Below are positions 51,501 through 60,782 of a stretch of DNA of 64,000 nt, piece by piece. Under the pieces are notes generated by a model. It was not told the origin of the DNA. It did not search any database and saw nothing but the letters and a program-made list of their open reading frames with translations. The position numbers and the translations under genes are program-made. Source of the DNA: Arctopsyche grandis (taxonomy: Eukaryota; Arthropoda; Insecta; Trichoptera; Hydropsychidae); NCBI RefSeq assembly GCF_051622035.1, contig NC_135366.1:10191001-10255000 (forward strand), in the 5' to 3' direction. Each line of letters opens with the position of its first letter. The first letter of the stretch is position 1.

Positions 51501-54500
51501 TTAATATAATCGGAAAAAATGAAAACTTTGAAATTTGAACATTATAAAAAAATACATGGAAATATTGTTAAAAAAGGGCTTCAAGCTAAAAAATAAGATG
51601 CATATATCTAATTATTTGACAGTATTAAAAAAAACATGTACGGAGATAGCAAAATTAGTCTCGGTAGTAGAACAGAGCTGTTTGGACGATTCAGAGATAA
51701 TACCAGAATCAAAGAATTCAAATATGTGATGTCTCACATTGGCTACGTTTACACTACCGATATCTACACCCGATCCACCCGATATTTAGGAATTTTTCCA
51801 TATCCAGTTCCCATATTGCAACCTGTGGTTGCTATTTAGGAACTGGTTATGGAAAAAATCCTAAATATCGGGTGGATCGGGTGTAGATATCGGTAGTGTA
51901 AACGTAGCCATTGTAAAATATAGTTTTTTTTACTGAATATTTACTGAACTTTTTTATATTTAGTTACTGACCATTTTTGTATTTAGTAACAGGTCAAAAA
52001 AATGGTTGCCTTAAAATAATATTTTTTTGAAAGTCAGCATTGTTAAAATATCTAGTAAAAAATTGAGTGAGAATATGGTTCAAGGAACCAGTTATATAGT
52101 ACAACGGAATTGATGAATCATCATCATATTTTATATTCTAGATTTAATAATATGTATATAAATCTTCTAATAAAAAGTTAAATTATATAAATCTACATAC
52201 ATGTATTGAATAAGTTGAACTATAACAATTTATTTGCATATATTGAACTATGAAAATTTATGAGCATAATATTATACAAAAAGCATTTAATATTTGAAAA
52301 TTAAAATCAATAAACTAGATGTTTAATTTAACTATGATATTTTATATATATAATAAATAAATATATATATATAAACAGGATCTCTGTGGCGCTACATCCG
52401 CGCCTCCATGTCCCTCAGTGGCTACATGCCCCCTCTTTGCGATCCTACGGACGGCCACCTGCTTTTGGATGGCGGGTACGTCAACAATTTACCAGGTAAA
52501 CTAATCACAAGCAATGTCGGCTACACACACAACAATCACCGCTGGAAGTTTTCGCTCGGATATCTCGGTACCCGCTTACGAATGTAACTTCGTGACGTAT
52601 TGACTTTGCATGATTTGTACCCAACATTAACCGCCATTAATAACAAATCAATTCAAAAGTATCGCCTAGTACTTGACACAAAGGTAAGTACGGAAAATTA
52701 TAAAGTCATGATTCTGGACTAGTATCGTATATACGCAGACTCTGTTTCGAAGCAAATATCCTCATTTCCGATTTTACCTTCATTGAAATATTCCATATTC
52801 CTTTATCTACATACATATATCCGTATATACATTCCTATTTTTTTTACTTTGAAATGGTTGTTTGCGTGGAACGATTTTACAAAAACGATTATGTTTCGGC
52901 GGGAGGGGATTATAAATATTTTCGAGTGTTGAGTATTTTTTGGTTAGGTGATTTGTGGCGGTATTGTCGGGCTTCTATGAGCATCGCTGGAATTTTTCCA
53001 CCTTTGTGTGATCCTACCGATGGACATCTCCTATTAGACGGTTGTTACGTTAATAACGTACCAGGTAATTTTCTCATTTTAAATTTTTCACTCCAATCAA
53101 TCAAATCTATATTACAATCGATGAGAAATTAAAGCTTACCTCTTTTTTTTTTTTAATAGAAAATCAAAATTGATTCAAATATTTATACAATTTCATTTAA
53201 CAAAGCTTGACTATGATAATTTTTTATAGGTTGTGGCTATTTGCAGGTACTATGTCTGCGAATTATTGGCTATTTGCAGGTACTATATCTGCGACAGGCG
53301 CAAAGCCTTCTGCGCATGCGTGTGAACTTATAATCCGATTATAATTTCTTACATTTAATGTATGCTAGACTTGTTTAATCAATCGTTCATTATACATGAG
53401 GCAAATAAATTTCGCACGTTATTATAATAGATTTATATCATTCAGCTAGTTCGCGGCTTGTACTTGTATGTAGGTATTATACGTTGTATATGATAATAAT
53501 TTTCTAACAATTAATAATATTAACTAATTTGGATTATATTTTTTACTCTTTGTCACTTTACGAGTTCGAACTAAATTTTAAGAGGTTTAAAACAAAATTT
53601 TAACAATAAACACGCTGACAGTGACAGTTCACGCGCATGCGCAGAAGGCTTTGCGCCTGTCGCAGATATAGTACCTACAAATAACCAATAATTCGCAGAT
53701 ACGTATAGTACCTGTAAATAGCCACAACCTTTTTTATATTAATATAATATTATAATGGCTATTTATGTTCTTTAAATTAGAACTTTTAATTTAAAAATGC
53801 AGCTTTTCATATAATTGTAATATTTTGTATATTGTCCATTCGTTAGTATTGAAATTTAACATTTAACACTTGAATAATATTTAATGTAAGGAAATGGAAA
53901 AATAATTAATTTGTTTCTAATCCAGCTGATATAATGCGTGCCTCTGGTGCTCGACACATATTAGCCATAGACGTCGGTTCACAAGACGATATGGATTTAA
54001 CAAACTACGGAGATGACCTATCTGGTTGGTGGCTACTGTGGAAAAGATGGAATCCTTTCGTTACCCCCGTCAAAGTACCAAACTTGCCAGACATTCAAAG
54101 TCGTTTGGCATACGTGTCTTGTGTCCGACAACTAGAGGTATATTATCATACATCACATATAGGGGTCTACCTCACGGGACCGAAAGTGAAATGGTCGAAA
54201 AAGAAAATATCAGAAGGCAAAGATCGAAAATCGAAAGATCTTAAGTCAAAAGAAAAGGGTGCATGGTAAACGGTACTATGTATATATAATATATATCAGT
54301 GGCATGCCGTAAAATTACCTCTCTTTTTGTCATACGGCCTTGTTTAATGTGCGCGCGCAGGATACGGGAGGAAAAACCTGTTCCTCTTGTTCCTGTTGTA
54401 TCCTCGCGCAAATTAAGTGAGTATGAACGACGGGTGGAGAGAGAGTTTTACCGCACGCCACTGATATATATACATAAACTAACCGTTTTTCATATGTATG

Positions 54501-55907
54501 CATGATAAACGAATATTTTCGACTTTTTTACGGTCAGCCTACAGATAGACCTTATATATGCATATATATTATTTCCGAATTTATCAGACGCGCTTCATTT
54601 TAGGAAGTGAAGTCTTCAGATTATTGTGAATACATCAGACCGCCGATAGACAAATACAAAACGCTTCAATTTGGATCGTTCGACGAGATCAAAGATGTCG
54701 GATATCAACACGGTCGAGGATATTTTGAAGGGCAACGCCGTAGAGGTGCCCTGCCTATTTTGAAACAAGATTGCGTAACTCTTCGCTCCCCACAACACCA
54801 CCATATTAACGAGTAATGATCCTTGATATACATAGAAGTAGAATGCATAGAATGGTCATTGTTAACAAAGGTATTGTCTAAAAGCGAGCCATCGAAGAGA
54901 GAGACGAAGTGTAGCAAACAATGAACAAACTCTGCCGCGCAGAGTTTTTTAGCAACATTTTTGGAGGCTGAGAGCGATTCTATGGATTCTAATTCTATGT
55001 TAATATCTCTTTGGATATATTAATTCTCTTAAAAGTATTTTTAAACTTTTATATATATATATGTATATTTTAGGTATACTTTCACTGATTTGGCACAAAT
55101 GGTTTGCCAAGTTTCACCAGGATCGAGGATGGACGAAAGTTCCGATGATTCGGAAGATGATATGCGCGAAGGTTACGAGGGATATGCTTCTGAGCCGAGT
55201 GCCGGAATATTAGACGTAAGTATACTTCATTAATAATATATGTACAGTAAGGCTCTGGTGTATTTTTATTTTAAATATTTATATTATTATATTCCATACA
55301 AACCTTCCTTTTCCTTATTATTATTATCCCCTGACTTTAATACCATAGAAGGTAAAATTTCAATTATTCTGTTGAGTCCGTGTTAGTTTCTAAAATTCCT
55401 TCTTTTTTGTTGGAAAAACTAATATTTCAGTGTTTTAAATATATTTTATCCTTTTATCAGATGGGATCAAGTTTGGAAAATTCTTGGATTAATGACATAT
55501 CGTGTACTTTTTAACTTGCGTGTTACTACAAAATCTATTACCACAATATTCAGGAATCTACTAACGTTTTGTATGAAAATTATTCACAAATTTGGTGACG
55601 GTTGAAATTTCTACAGAAATGGAACATATTAATGGACACAGTTCAGTAAAAATAGAATATTTTATATTACGTGTTAACTTGTATGGTCTATTTCTGTATT
55701 TTGGGTTGAATTTGGAAAGAATTAGTGTTTGTTGATCGGTATCATTTGTATTTGATTTTACGAATTGTGTATTTGCATAACATGCTAACGAATGTCTTGT
55801 ATATGTATTTGCAGGAGACGCTTCGAAGAAGACGTGTGGGTGGTTCTCTATCTTTATCTGAAAATGAAATTGATTCCGAAAGCGAGATTTATTTGTCGGG
55901 AAGATAG
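33423..55907 (+). CDS. sws: swiss cheese / neuropathy target esterase (PNPLA6/7-type phospholipase B), spliced
   Basis: This is an ER-anchored lysophospholipase/phospholipase B that deacylates phosphatidylcholine. Exons: 33423-33545 (inferred), 41307-41388, 41465-41682, 41811-41997, 42070-42215, 42298-42426, 42512-42592, 42693-42836, 42915-42989, 43110-43343, 43421-43517, 43599-43707, 43796-43895, 43966-44121, 44198-44354, 44430-44591, 44853-44971, 45102-45215, 45289-45471, 45546-45701, 45780-45899, 45988-46174, then 52379-52495 or 52948-53064, 53926-54137, 54604-54812, 55074-55215, 55815-55907. All phases agree, giving 3852 nt (1283 codons plus stop). Seen in order: one membrane segment ([20 protein letters not shown]), the [17 protein letters not shown] motif, three cyclic-nucleotide-binding-like domains (for example [10 protein letters not shown]), and a patatin domain with GGGGARG (about residues 907-913), nucleophile G-V-S-I-G (Ser about 937, codon 45816-45818) and a catalytic Asp in DGG/DGC (about 1057). 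An AATAAA signal lies at 56114. Confidence 0.93.
35455..35780 (+). mobile_element. Solo LTR of a different family, 4-bp target duplication
   Basis: This 326-bp LTR begins TGTGACGTAGAG and ends TTTCACGCAACA, flanked by ATAC at 35451-35454 and 35781-35784. It has a TATA box (GAGTATAAATA, near 35650) and an AATAAA signal (near 35706). Its sequence is unrelated to the LTRs at 32584 and 60783. It lies in the proposed sws first intron on the same strand. Confidence 0.85.
37649..37812 (-). mobile_element. tRNA-derived SINE, copy 5
   Basis: The minus strand reads GACCAGTGGTTAACATAAAA at the head, then TGGATTTGTGACTCCAGGTC and CATTGAAACAGTTCTAACAA, in the same order as the other copies. The head is diverged and the tail shortened. 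Confidence 0.7.
39784..40614. mobile_element. Tc1/mariner-like non-autonomous element with TA target duplication
   Basis: The ends are CAGTCTAGGTGTACATTTCG and, on the minus strand, CAGTCCAAGTGTCCATTCTG, followed on both arms by TTCATGAAC. A TA dinucleotide flanks each end (39782-39783 and 40615-40616). A compact relative with the same ends is at 47492. The hAT MITE at 40310 has inserted inside it. No intact transposase frame is seen. Confidence 0.65.
40310..40512. mobile_element. hAT-like MITE nested in the Tc1-like element
   Basis: The termini CAGTGGTGTTAGTGG and, in reverse, CAGTGGTGTCACCCT are inverted. The flanks are GATAGGAA (40302-40309) and GATAGGAG (40513-40520), a 7/8 match to an 8-bp target duplication. 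Its interior carries repeated GGGTTTCC motifs on both arms. Confidence 0.75.
40632..40972. mobile_element. Family M palindromic MITE, copy 2, with inner element
   Basis: Outer arms of the family seen at 28804 (GACCGTCACGAAAAGTCGAA on the left, GATCTTTCGATGTAGACCC on the right) enclose an inner element at 40712-40870 with termini CAGTGGCGTGCGGTAAAA and TTTCACCGCATGCCACTG. The inner element is bordered by ATATATAT on both sides, though that flank is low-complexity. The core (AGGATAC...GTATCCTG with GCGCGAG) is shared with all copies. Confidence 0.7.
46649..47449. mobile_element. Non-autonomous piggyBac-like element with TTAA target sites
   Basis: The element starts CCCTTTTAATACCACGG and ends GGGATTAAAAGGG, with TTAA immediately outside each end (46645-46648 and 47450-47453), the piggyBac signature. 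Internally, about 47030-47100 and 47260-47325 are long inverted copies sharing ATGATGTATAGTGTAATAAG and TAATATTTGAGC. No transposase frame remains. Confidence 0.82.
47492..47571. mobile_element. 80-bp Tc1-like MITE with TA flanks
   Basis: The ends CAGCCCAAGTGTTCGTTCGG and, in reverse, CAGTACAAGTGTACATTTCG are inverted, bordered by TA on both sides. The centre carries ACAAACTAGTATGTTCGCGAA, matching the interior arms of the element at 39784, so this is a minimal derivative of that family. Confidence 0.65.
50210..50340 (-). mobile_element. SINE fragment, copy 6
   Basis: Minus-strand sequence GGTTGCGTTAATGTTAATCA leads to a CTGCTGGTCAGACTTGGATATTTG stretch matching the head-body junction of the copies at 6701 and 15097. 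The rest of the body is missing, and a local inverted duplication of the GGATATTTGTGACTTGGATA region is present. Confidence 0.5.
51740..51910. mobile_element. 171-bp near-perfect hairpin element
   Basis: Two 72-nt arms (51740-51811 and 51839-51910) are almost perfect reverse complements, starting TGGCTACGTTTACACTACCG, with a 27-nt loop. It looks like a MITE. The flanks show no convincing target duplication. If transcribed with the sws pre-mRNA it would form a long stem. Confidence 0.8.
52379..52495 (+). CDS. sws: swiss cheese alternative exon A (catalytic Asp, DGG version)
   Basis: This 117-nt exon runs from AAACAG to GTAAAC, phase 1 at both ends, encoding [20 protein letters not shown]... 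with the active-site motif [12 protein letters not shown]. Its codons are noticeably GC-rich. It differs from exon B at 8 of 39 residues. The DGG form is the one usual in vertebrate NTE proteins. Confidence 0.9.
52948..53064 (+). CDS. sws: swiss cheese alternative exon B (catalytic Asp, DGC version)
   Basis: This exon is also 117 nt, from GGTTAG to GTAATT, phase 1 at both ends, encoding [20 protein letters not shown]... with [12 protein letters not shown]. It is 452 nt downstream of exon A and uses AT-rich codons. Either exon joins the flanking exons in frame. Use of both together would also stay in frame but would duplicate the catalytic segment. Confidence 0.9.
53230..53729. mobile_element. 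Mutator-like MITE with 9-bp target duplication
   Basis: This 500-bp element has inverted arms of about 100 nt (GGTTGTGGCTATTTGCAGGT at the left; the reverse of the right end reads GGTTGTGGCTATTTACAGGT). It is flanked by TTTTTTATA at 53221-53229 and 53730-53738. Long terminal inverted repeats with a 9-bp duplication fit Mutator-like elements, although the duplicated sequence is simple. It lies in the intron after exon B. Confidence 0.78.
54162..54551. mobile_element. Family M palindromic MITE, copy 3, filling a swiss cheese intron
   Basis: The left end GGGGTCTACCTCACGGGAC and the right end (reverse: GGTCTATCTGTAGGCTGACC) match the family at 28804. The inner element with CAGTGGCATGCCG and ACCGCACGCCACTG termini occupies 54297-54463. 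The element begins 24 nt after the donor at 54138 and takes up most of the 466-nt intron. Confidence 0.8.
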
Positions 55908-56345
55908 AGATCGAATGTTTACCAATGTACATAAATATTATGTATTTTATTAGTGAATTTTTACCTACTTTAAGTGTGAATATAATAATTTATTTGGTGC
56001 TCAAGTCATGTAAATTGAATGATATTATAGTAAATCGATTAGCGAACATGTAAATAAGAAATTGTATTTAAGTTAGTTTTCGATTAGACAGAATGTACGC
56101 GCAGTCACTAGACAATAAATAAAAGTATTTATGGATGATCGTAGTACTGAACACAAAGGATTAACATCCCGATGCATTAACAATTGTCAATTTTCAATTG
56201 GTACGTTGTGTTTTTTTTTTTAATGTAATAAAACAAAAAAATATACTATTCAAAATTTTTTATAATGTAATTTTATAAATATTAACAAAAAGAATGTTCC
56301 AAAAGTATGTGAAAGTTTATATTTGTTTAATTAGTGTGGTAGATG

Positions 56346-57602
56346 CTACTGTATCATTCTTCCTTTTTTAACGGCTTTATTGAATACTTTTTTTCTCTTG
56401 TCGTTTTTCCGCTTTGAGAGATTTGTGTCCCTTCGTTTTTGTTTATCAGATATTGCCTTTTCGACTCCCTGTAACCTTTGATCCCATTTTTTCGCACTCA
56501 CTTTTTTCTTTTGCTCCTGAAAATGTATAAATGTAAGATATGTTAAGTAAAATTTGTACTGCATTGTATTTTAACATGTACCAAAGCACAAATATATAGT
56601 AAGCATATTTATGACTAACCAGTTTTTTGACACTCTTTTTCAACAATATCGGATCGTCTTTAATCTTTTGTCCTTCGGCTTTCGCTAACGCGTTTTTCCA
56701 CGCCGTTTTTTCCATTAAATGTGATGCCTTTTCTTTCTCACCTGCTTGGTTCAGATCCTTCAACGTCTCTTTTTGTTTTTTCAATGTTTCTAATAATTTC
56801 TTAGGATTTCTCTCGCCCTTCTTTTTTTCTGTAAATTATATGTACATGTATTTGTGAAACAATAACTTTTAACCTAGTGAATATTTATTTTCTTTAAAAA
56901 AATTATTTAACTCACCCTCAGGCATTCCAGATTCAGAAAAATCAAATTTAGAAAATACCATTTTGCCCTGGCTATTGAAAACAGGCTTAGGTGCCGTTTT
57001 GGTGCTTGTATTATTTTCAACTTTAACTGGTTTCACATCACTCTCGACCCTGGTTTTCTTTTCGCCTTTAGCAATCTTATTTTTGGTACGTCGTTCATCT
57101 TTCCGATTTTTTTTTTTAATCCGCCTAGCTAAACTTCTCTTCATTAGTTTATTCTTTAAACTGAAATCTTTAGTGCCCTGCAATTTCTTGAGTCTGTCTT
57201 GTAGTTCCTGGAAACTTTTTGCCCGTTGAAATTTCCTAGCTTCCTCCCTCGATGGCTTGTTTTCGCTAATGTACACATCACCGTCTTCATCGTCTGAAAG
57301 TAAAACAAAATGCGTCATAGTAATACATCATAGGCGTAAAGCGATGTGAATTTTAAATATCATAAAAATTCCGCTTTAAAAAAATGTGTAAATACGCCTT
57401 TATATGAAGTATAAGAAGATCACATTGCGACATAACCTCTCAATCGACAACGAGCGAATGTAACATCCGTACCTGAAACATCTGAGTGCTGTTCGTCTGG
57501 TAAAGCTACGGGATTAGTCAGCTGCAACAGCGGTGTCAAAAAAGTTCGTTCTGCACGGAATAGTCGCGAAATGGTAGCAGCATCAGGACGGACAATCGCC
57601 AT
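56346..57602 (-). CDS. SURF6: SURF6, nucleolar ribosome-biogenesis protein (spliced)
   Basis: This is a nucleolar nucleic-acid-binding protein of the SURF6/Rrp14 family, needed for pre-rRNA processing. Exons on the minus strand: 57602-57473, 57293-56916, 56828-56620, 56516-56346, all GT-AG with matching phases, giving 295 codons plus stop. It begins MAIVRPDAATISRLFRAERT. The family-specific part is clear: SKFDFSESGMPE, the lysine-rich NPKKLLETLKKQKETL helix, KTAWKNALAKAEGQKIKDDP, LLKKSVKK, KKWDQRLQ and a basic C-terminus NKAVKKGRMIQ. The protein is very rich in Lys/Arg and probably coiled-coil in its C-terminal half. It is shorter than the human protein (about 361 aa), mainly in the N-terminal half. 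It is convergent with sws, with about 440 nt between the two stops. Confidence 0.93.
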
Positions 57603-58150
57603 GCTGCTTGTCGACTGTCAAAACACTTCGGTCTGAACAACGATTTTATCGACCGTGCGTAAAGAATTATTTATTTAGTTAGATGCGTCGCCGATAGATG
57701 GATACAATTCATTAAATTCGTTTATTTTAATTATATAAACCGCCAGTAGATGGATATTTAATTATAATAATAAAACAAACTACCGATAGATGGAAACCGT
57801 CAAGTAATTTTGTTATATTCATATTATGTGCGTCCAGCCGGTTGAAAGTAAGAAGAGGCTAGTAAAAAGAAATCAAATTCTTAGAACCGTTTGTCATAAA
57901 TGTTCATATTTGTTAACAATCAACTCGTTCTGACTAATGCCAGCTTAACATCAAATATTTACACTTGAAATCACAAAGAAACGATCTGTAAGCTTTTGAT
58001 AGGAGGGAAAGCTGCATTTGCTTTTGTCTACACGTGAACGTGATATTCTTGAGATTGCTGGACGTACGACGTGTGTGGCTTCAGCAGCGATACAAAAATT
58101 TACGGACTACTATCTATACACAGATATGTAATTACTTAATAATCATAACA
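57603..58150. other. SURF6 upstream region
   Basis: This contains three spaced copies of a CGATAGATGGA / CAGTAGATGGA motif at about 57692, 57743 and 57784, each followed by AT-rich filler. It probably includes the SURF6 promoter. No gene is seen until the hAT relic. Confidence 0.45.
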
Positions 58151-59300
58151 AAACCTCATCGCATTCTATTCAGACGGTGCATCTGCAATGCTAGGTAGGA
58201 AATCTGGAGTAGCCACAAAATTAGTCCAAATGTATCATAATGTTATCATTTGGCATAGCTTGACTTTAGATTATTCTAGAGTCAGTCGCAACCGGATACA
58301 TAAAAGAAATAAAAGAGGACAACCATTTTAAAAATTTTGTATTCAGAATACAATTAATTTTTCAACTGTCCATGACGGACCAATTTGAAATGGAAGATAA
58401 AGCTAAAGAATTAAACATAGAGATACTTAAAATTGGTCGCGTGTTAGGCCCTCGGTGGGCAGTTTGTAGCTTACAATCAGCTACTGCTGTTTGGCGATCA
58501 TATCCTGCATTGTATAAGTATTTTTCTCAATCTACATCGCATACAGGACTGGCCAAAATGCTGGCGAACACTTTATTCGAGATTTGACACTGATGATCGA
58601 TATTTTAGGAGAACTCGTTATACTTTCTAATGGGCTACAATCCAGATCAATCAATCTACACAAAGCTGATATGTTAATAAAACATTCAGTGAGAGCAATA
58701 GAAGGGATAAAAATCAAAATTAAAAACAAGTTGAAAATGTAATCCTTTCAGATGAATTTAAAAATATTCCATTCCAAAACAACCATCAATTCCATTCTGT
58801 TCCTAGAGAAAAATTGTTAGACATTGTGGCGGATAATTTGAAACGTCGATTATTGTCTACTCGTCATATGAATTTTAACGAGGAAGTTACTAGTGATGAA
58901 AATTGCAATTTTTTTATGCAACTTTTTGACATAATCGATCCTTCAACCTGGCCGCTTGATGAAATTGTTTCTCCGTGGTCGGAGGGTGAAAAGAAATGAT
59001 TTTCGCGACTGGGTTGATGCGAGCATCCAATTACAAGATGTCAAGTTGCCCGATACAATATCAAAGATTAAAAAAATAGCGAATACAATTGCAATCAACA
59101 GTGCAAAAGTTGAACGAGGCTTAAGTTTGATGAACGAGATATGCACAATACTTGGATGCAGTCTAGCGGTAGACTACATCTCAAATCTGATGATTATTAA
59201 TTTATGGGGGAAGCCGTTGGCTGATTGGGATCCTGTTCCTTATGTTGTTTCTTGGATAAACGATCATCACGGAGAGGCAACGGATTCCGAAGATGGATAA
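58150..59300 (+). pseudogene. Decayed hAT transposase (KIAA1586-like lineage)
   Basis: Broken plus-strand frames give, in order, [20 protein letters not shown] (DDE-domain region), AKELNIEILKIGRVLGPRWA, WRSYPALYKYFSQ, NLHKADMLIKHSVRAIEGIK, EKLLDIVADNLKRRLLSTRH, and NSAKVERGLSLMNEICTILG followed by DYISNLMIINLWGKPL. This is the conserved block order of a hAT-derived transposase group related to vertebrate KIAA1586. At least three frameshifts or stops are present, so it is dead. It is intronless and sits between SURF6 and EMG1. I could not define its terminal repeats. Confidence 0.8.
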
Positions 59301-59486
59301 CGTGCTAACGATAATGCATCTGATAATGAAGCAGCCATATGAACATCACTTTGATTTTTTTATTATGTTTTATATCGCTCTATTTTAAATAATAATAAAA
59401 ACCACCTCTTATAATTTTGATTTGAATAAAAATAAAGGGCAATTCTTAATAAATGGTTTATTTTCTTATAATACTGTACATATTTT

Positions 59487-60394
59487 TTAACCAACATTCC
59501 AAATTTCTTCAAAGGCTGAGCATATTTTAGTGCAGGTAAGAGCGGCAGACAAAGGAAAGGCGCTGATTGAATTACATTCTTCAGAATAGTCAACGTCCAC
59601 CTTTCCATGAGCCATGGCGCCAATAATAATAACTATGGGTTCATTTCCTTTAGGTACAAGGTCTCTAGGATTTACTATACTCTTCGCACTGACTGACATT
59701 GTTACTTTCTTTACGCCTACGGGTAGATGTTTTGTGACGGGATTGGCGATTACTTTCAACAATTTCATGGAACCTTCCGTCGCTCTAATAGAAAATTTGT
59801 GTAAAAGTTGAACTGAAAAATCAAAATCAAACAATCAGAAATGATTTCTTTTGATCGTATAAAATCATTGTATACTGTAGAATACCTACCCATCAGGCCT
59901 GAAAATCTTTTGAAAGTCCTCGGTATTCTCGTCTTAGGATGTATCTCGATGAGAACATTACTTTCAGTATGAATAAATATTTGCAATAAACCAGATCTAT
60001 TTAAGGGTGAATCCATCAGCATCAATAAACATTGGTGAGTAATGTCGGGCCGACAAGAGCCTGGATCGCGTCCGTTTTTCTTAAGAATACCAGCATGGTC
60101 GTCACAGTTGAGTAGTTCAAAACTCTTTCCATTCTGAAACGTATGTATGAAGTGTTAAAAACGACGCACATGTACATGAACTTGAAACGAATAAACAAGT
60201 GAGTTTATAACCTTGACGGTTTCTAGATGAGCGCCTTCCAGCACTACGACAAGTCGACGGTCGGTGGATGCCCACTTGTCAGGAATGGAACCATTCACAT
60301 CTTCCCTCGTCGGAGGAGGAGGCGCCTCTTCGTCAGTGTCACTCGCAGCCCCTTCGGGCGCCTCTCGGGCCGCAGACCGCTTTCGCTTACCCAT
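59487..60394 (-). CDS. EMG1: EMG1/NEP1, 18S rRNA pseudouridine N1-methyltransferase (spliced)
   Basis: This SPOUT-class methyltransferase modifies a pseudouridine in 18S rRNA and assembles the small ribosomal subunit. Exons on the minus strand: 60394-60212, 60133-59890, 59812-59487, phases 0 and 1, giving 250 codons plus stop, close to the usual 244. It starts [15 protein letters not shown], an acidic low-complexity leader. Conserved blocks: [75 protein letters not shown], the SAM-site [15 protein letters not shown], and [20 protein letters not shown]. The Asp in LMDSPLN corresponds to the residue mutated in human Bowen-Conradi syndrome and is intact. A minus-strand AATAAA signal lies at 59457-59462. 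Confidence 0.95.
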
Positions 60395-60782
60395 GTGCTT
60401 TTGACAGTTGACACACGACTTGGTTCACACGCAACACTGCTGCCACCACAACATTTTTTTCCGTTGGCAACTGACACATCCTTCACCAATTTTCTCAATA
60501 TTATTCAAAATTACAATTTTTATCGTAATTACTAAGTATAGATTTTATCTAAAAAAAACTCTTATTAAATAAAATATATATTTAAGTCAAATATTTTTTT
60601 TTAAGTAAAAATTTGATATCCAAAAATTGAGTGAGAGCTGAATCACAAATTTATACCTTATTTCTGAACACTTGTTTCAGCTTGAACACGTAAACTGCCA
60701 CCAAACAGACTATATTGAAAATGAAATGTTTAAAACCAGAGTTCAACAAAAGATTCTTTGATTTTTGACAAAACATTGGGTT

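Larger units (their letters stand above)
46175..52378. other. 6.2-kb intron of swiss cheese before the duplicated exons
   Basis: The intron separates the exon ending MRIHRH from the tandem alternative exons. It holds a piggyBac-like element (46649), an 80-bp Tc1-like MITE (47492), a SINE fragment (50210), a long hairpin element (51740) and otherwise AT-rich sequence. No additional exon was recognised. Confidence 0.7.

Noticed and set aside
56627..57229. Plus-strand frames opposite SURF6
   Set aside because: They are shadows of the lysine-rich coding strand (Phe/Leu-rich antisense).
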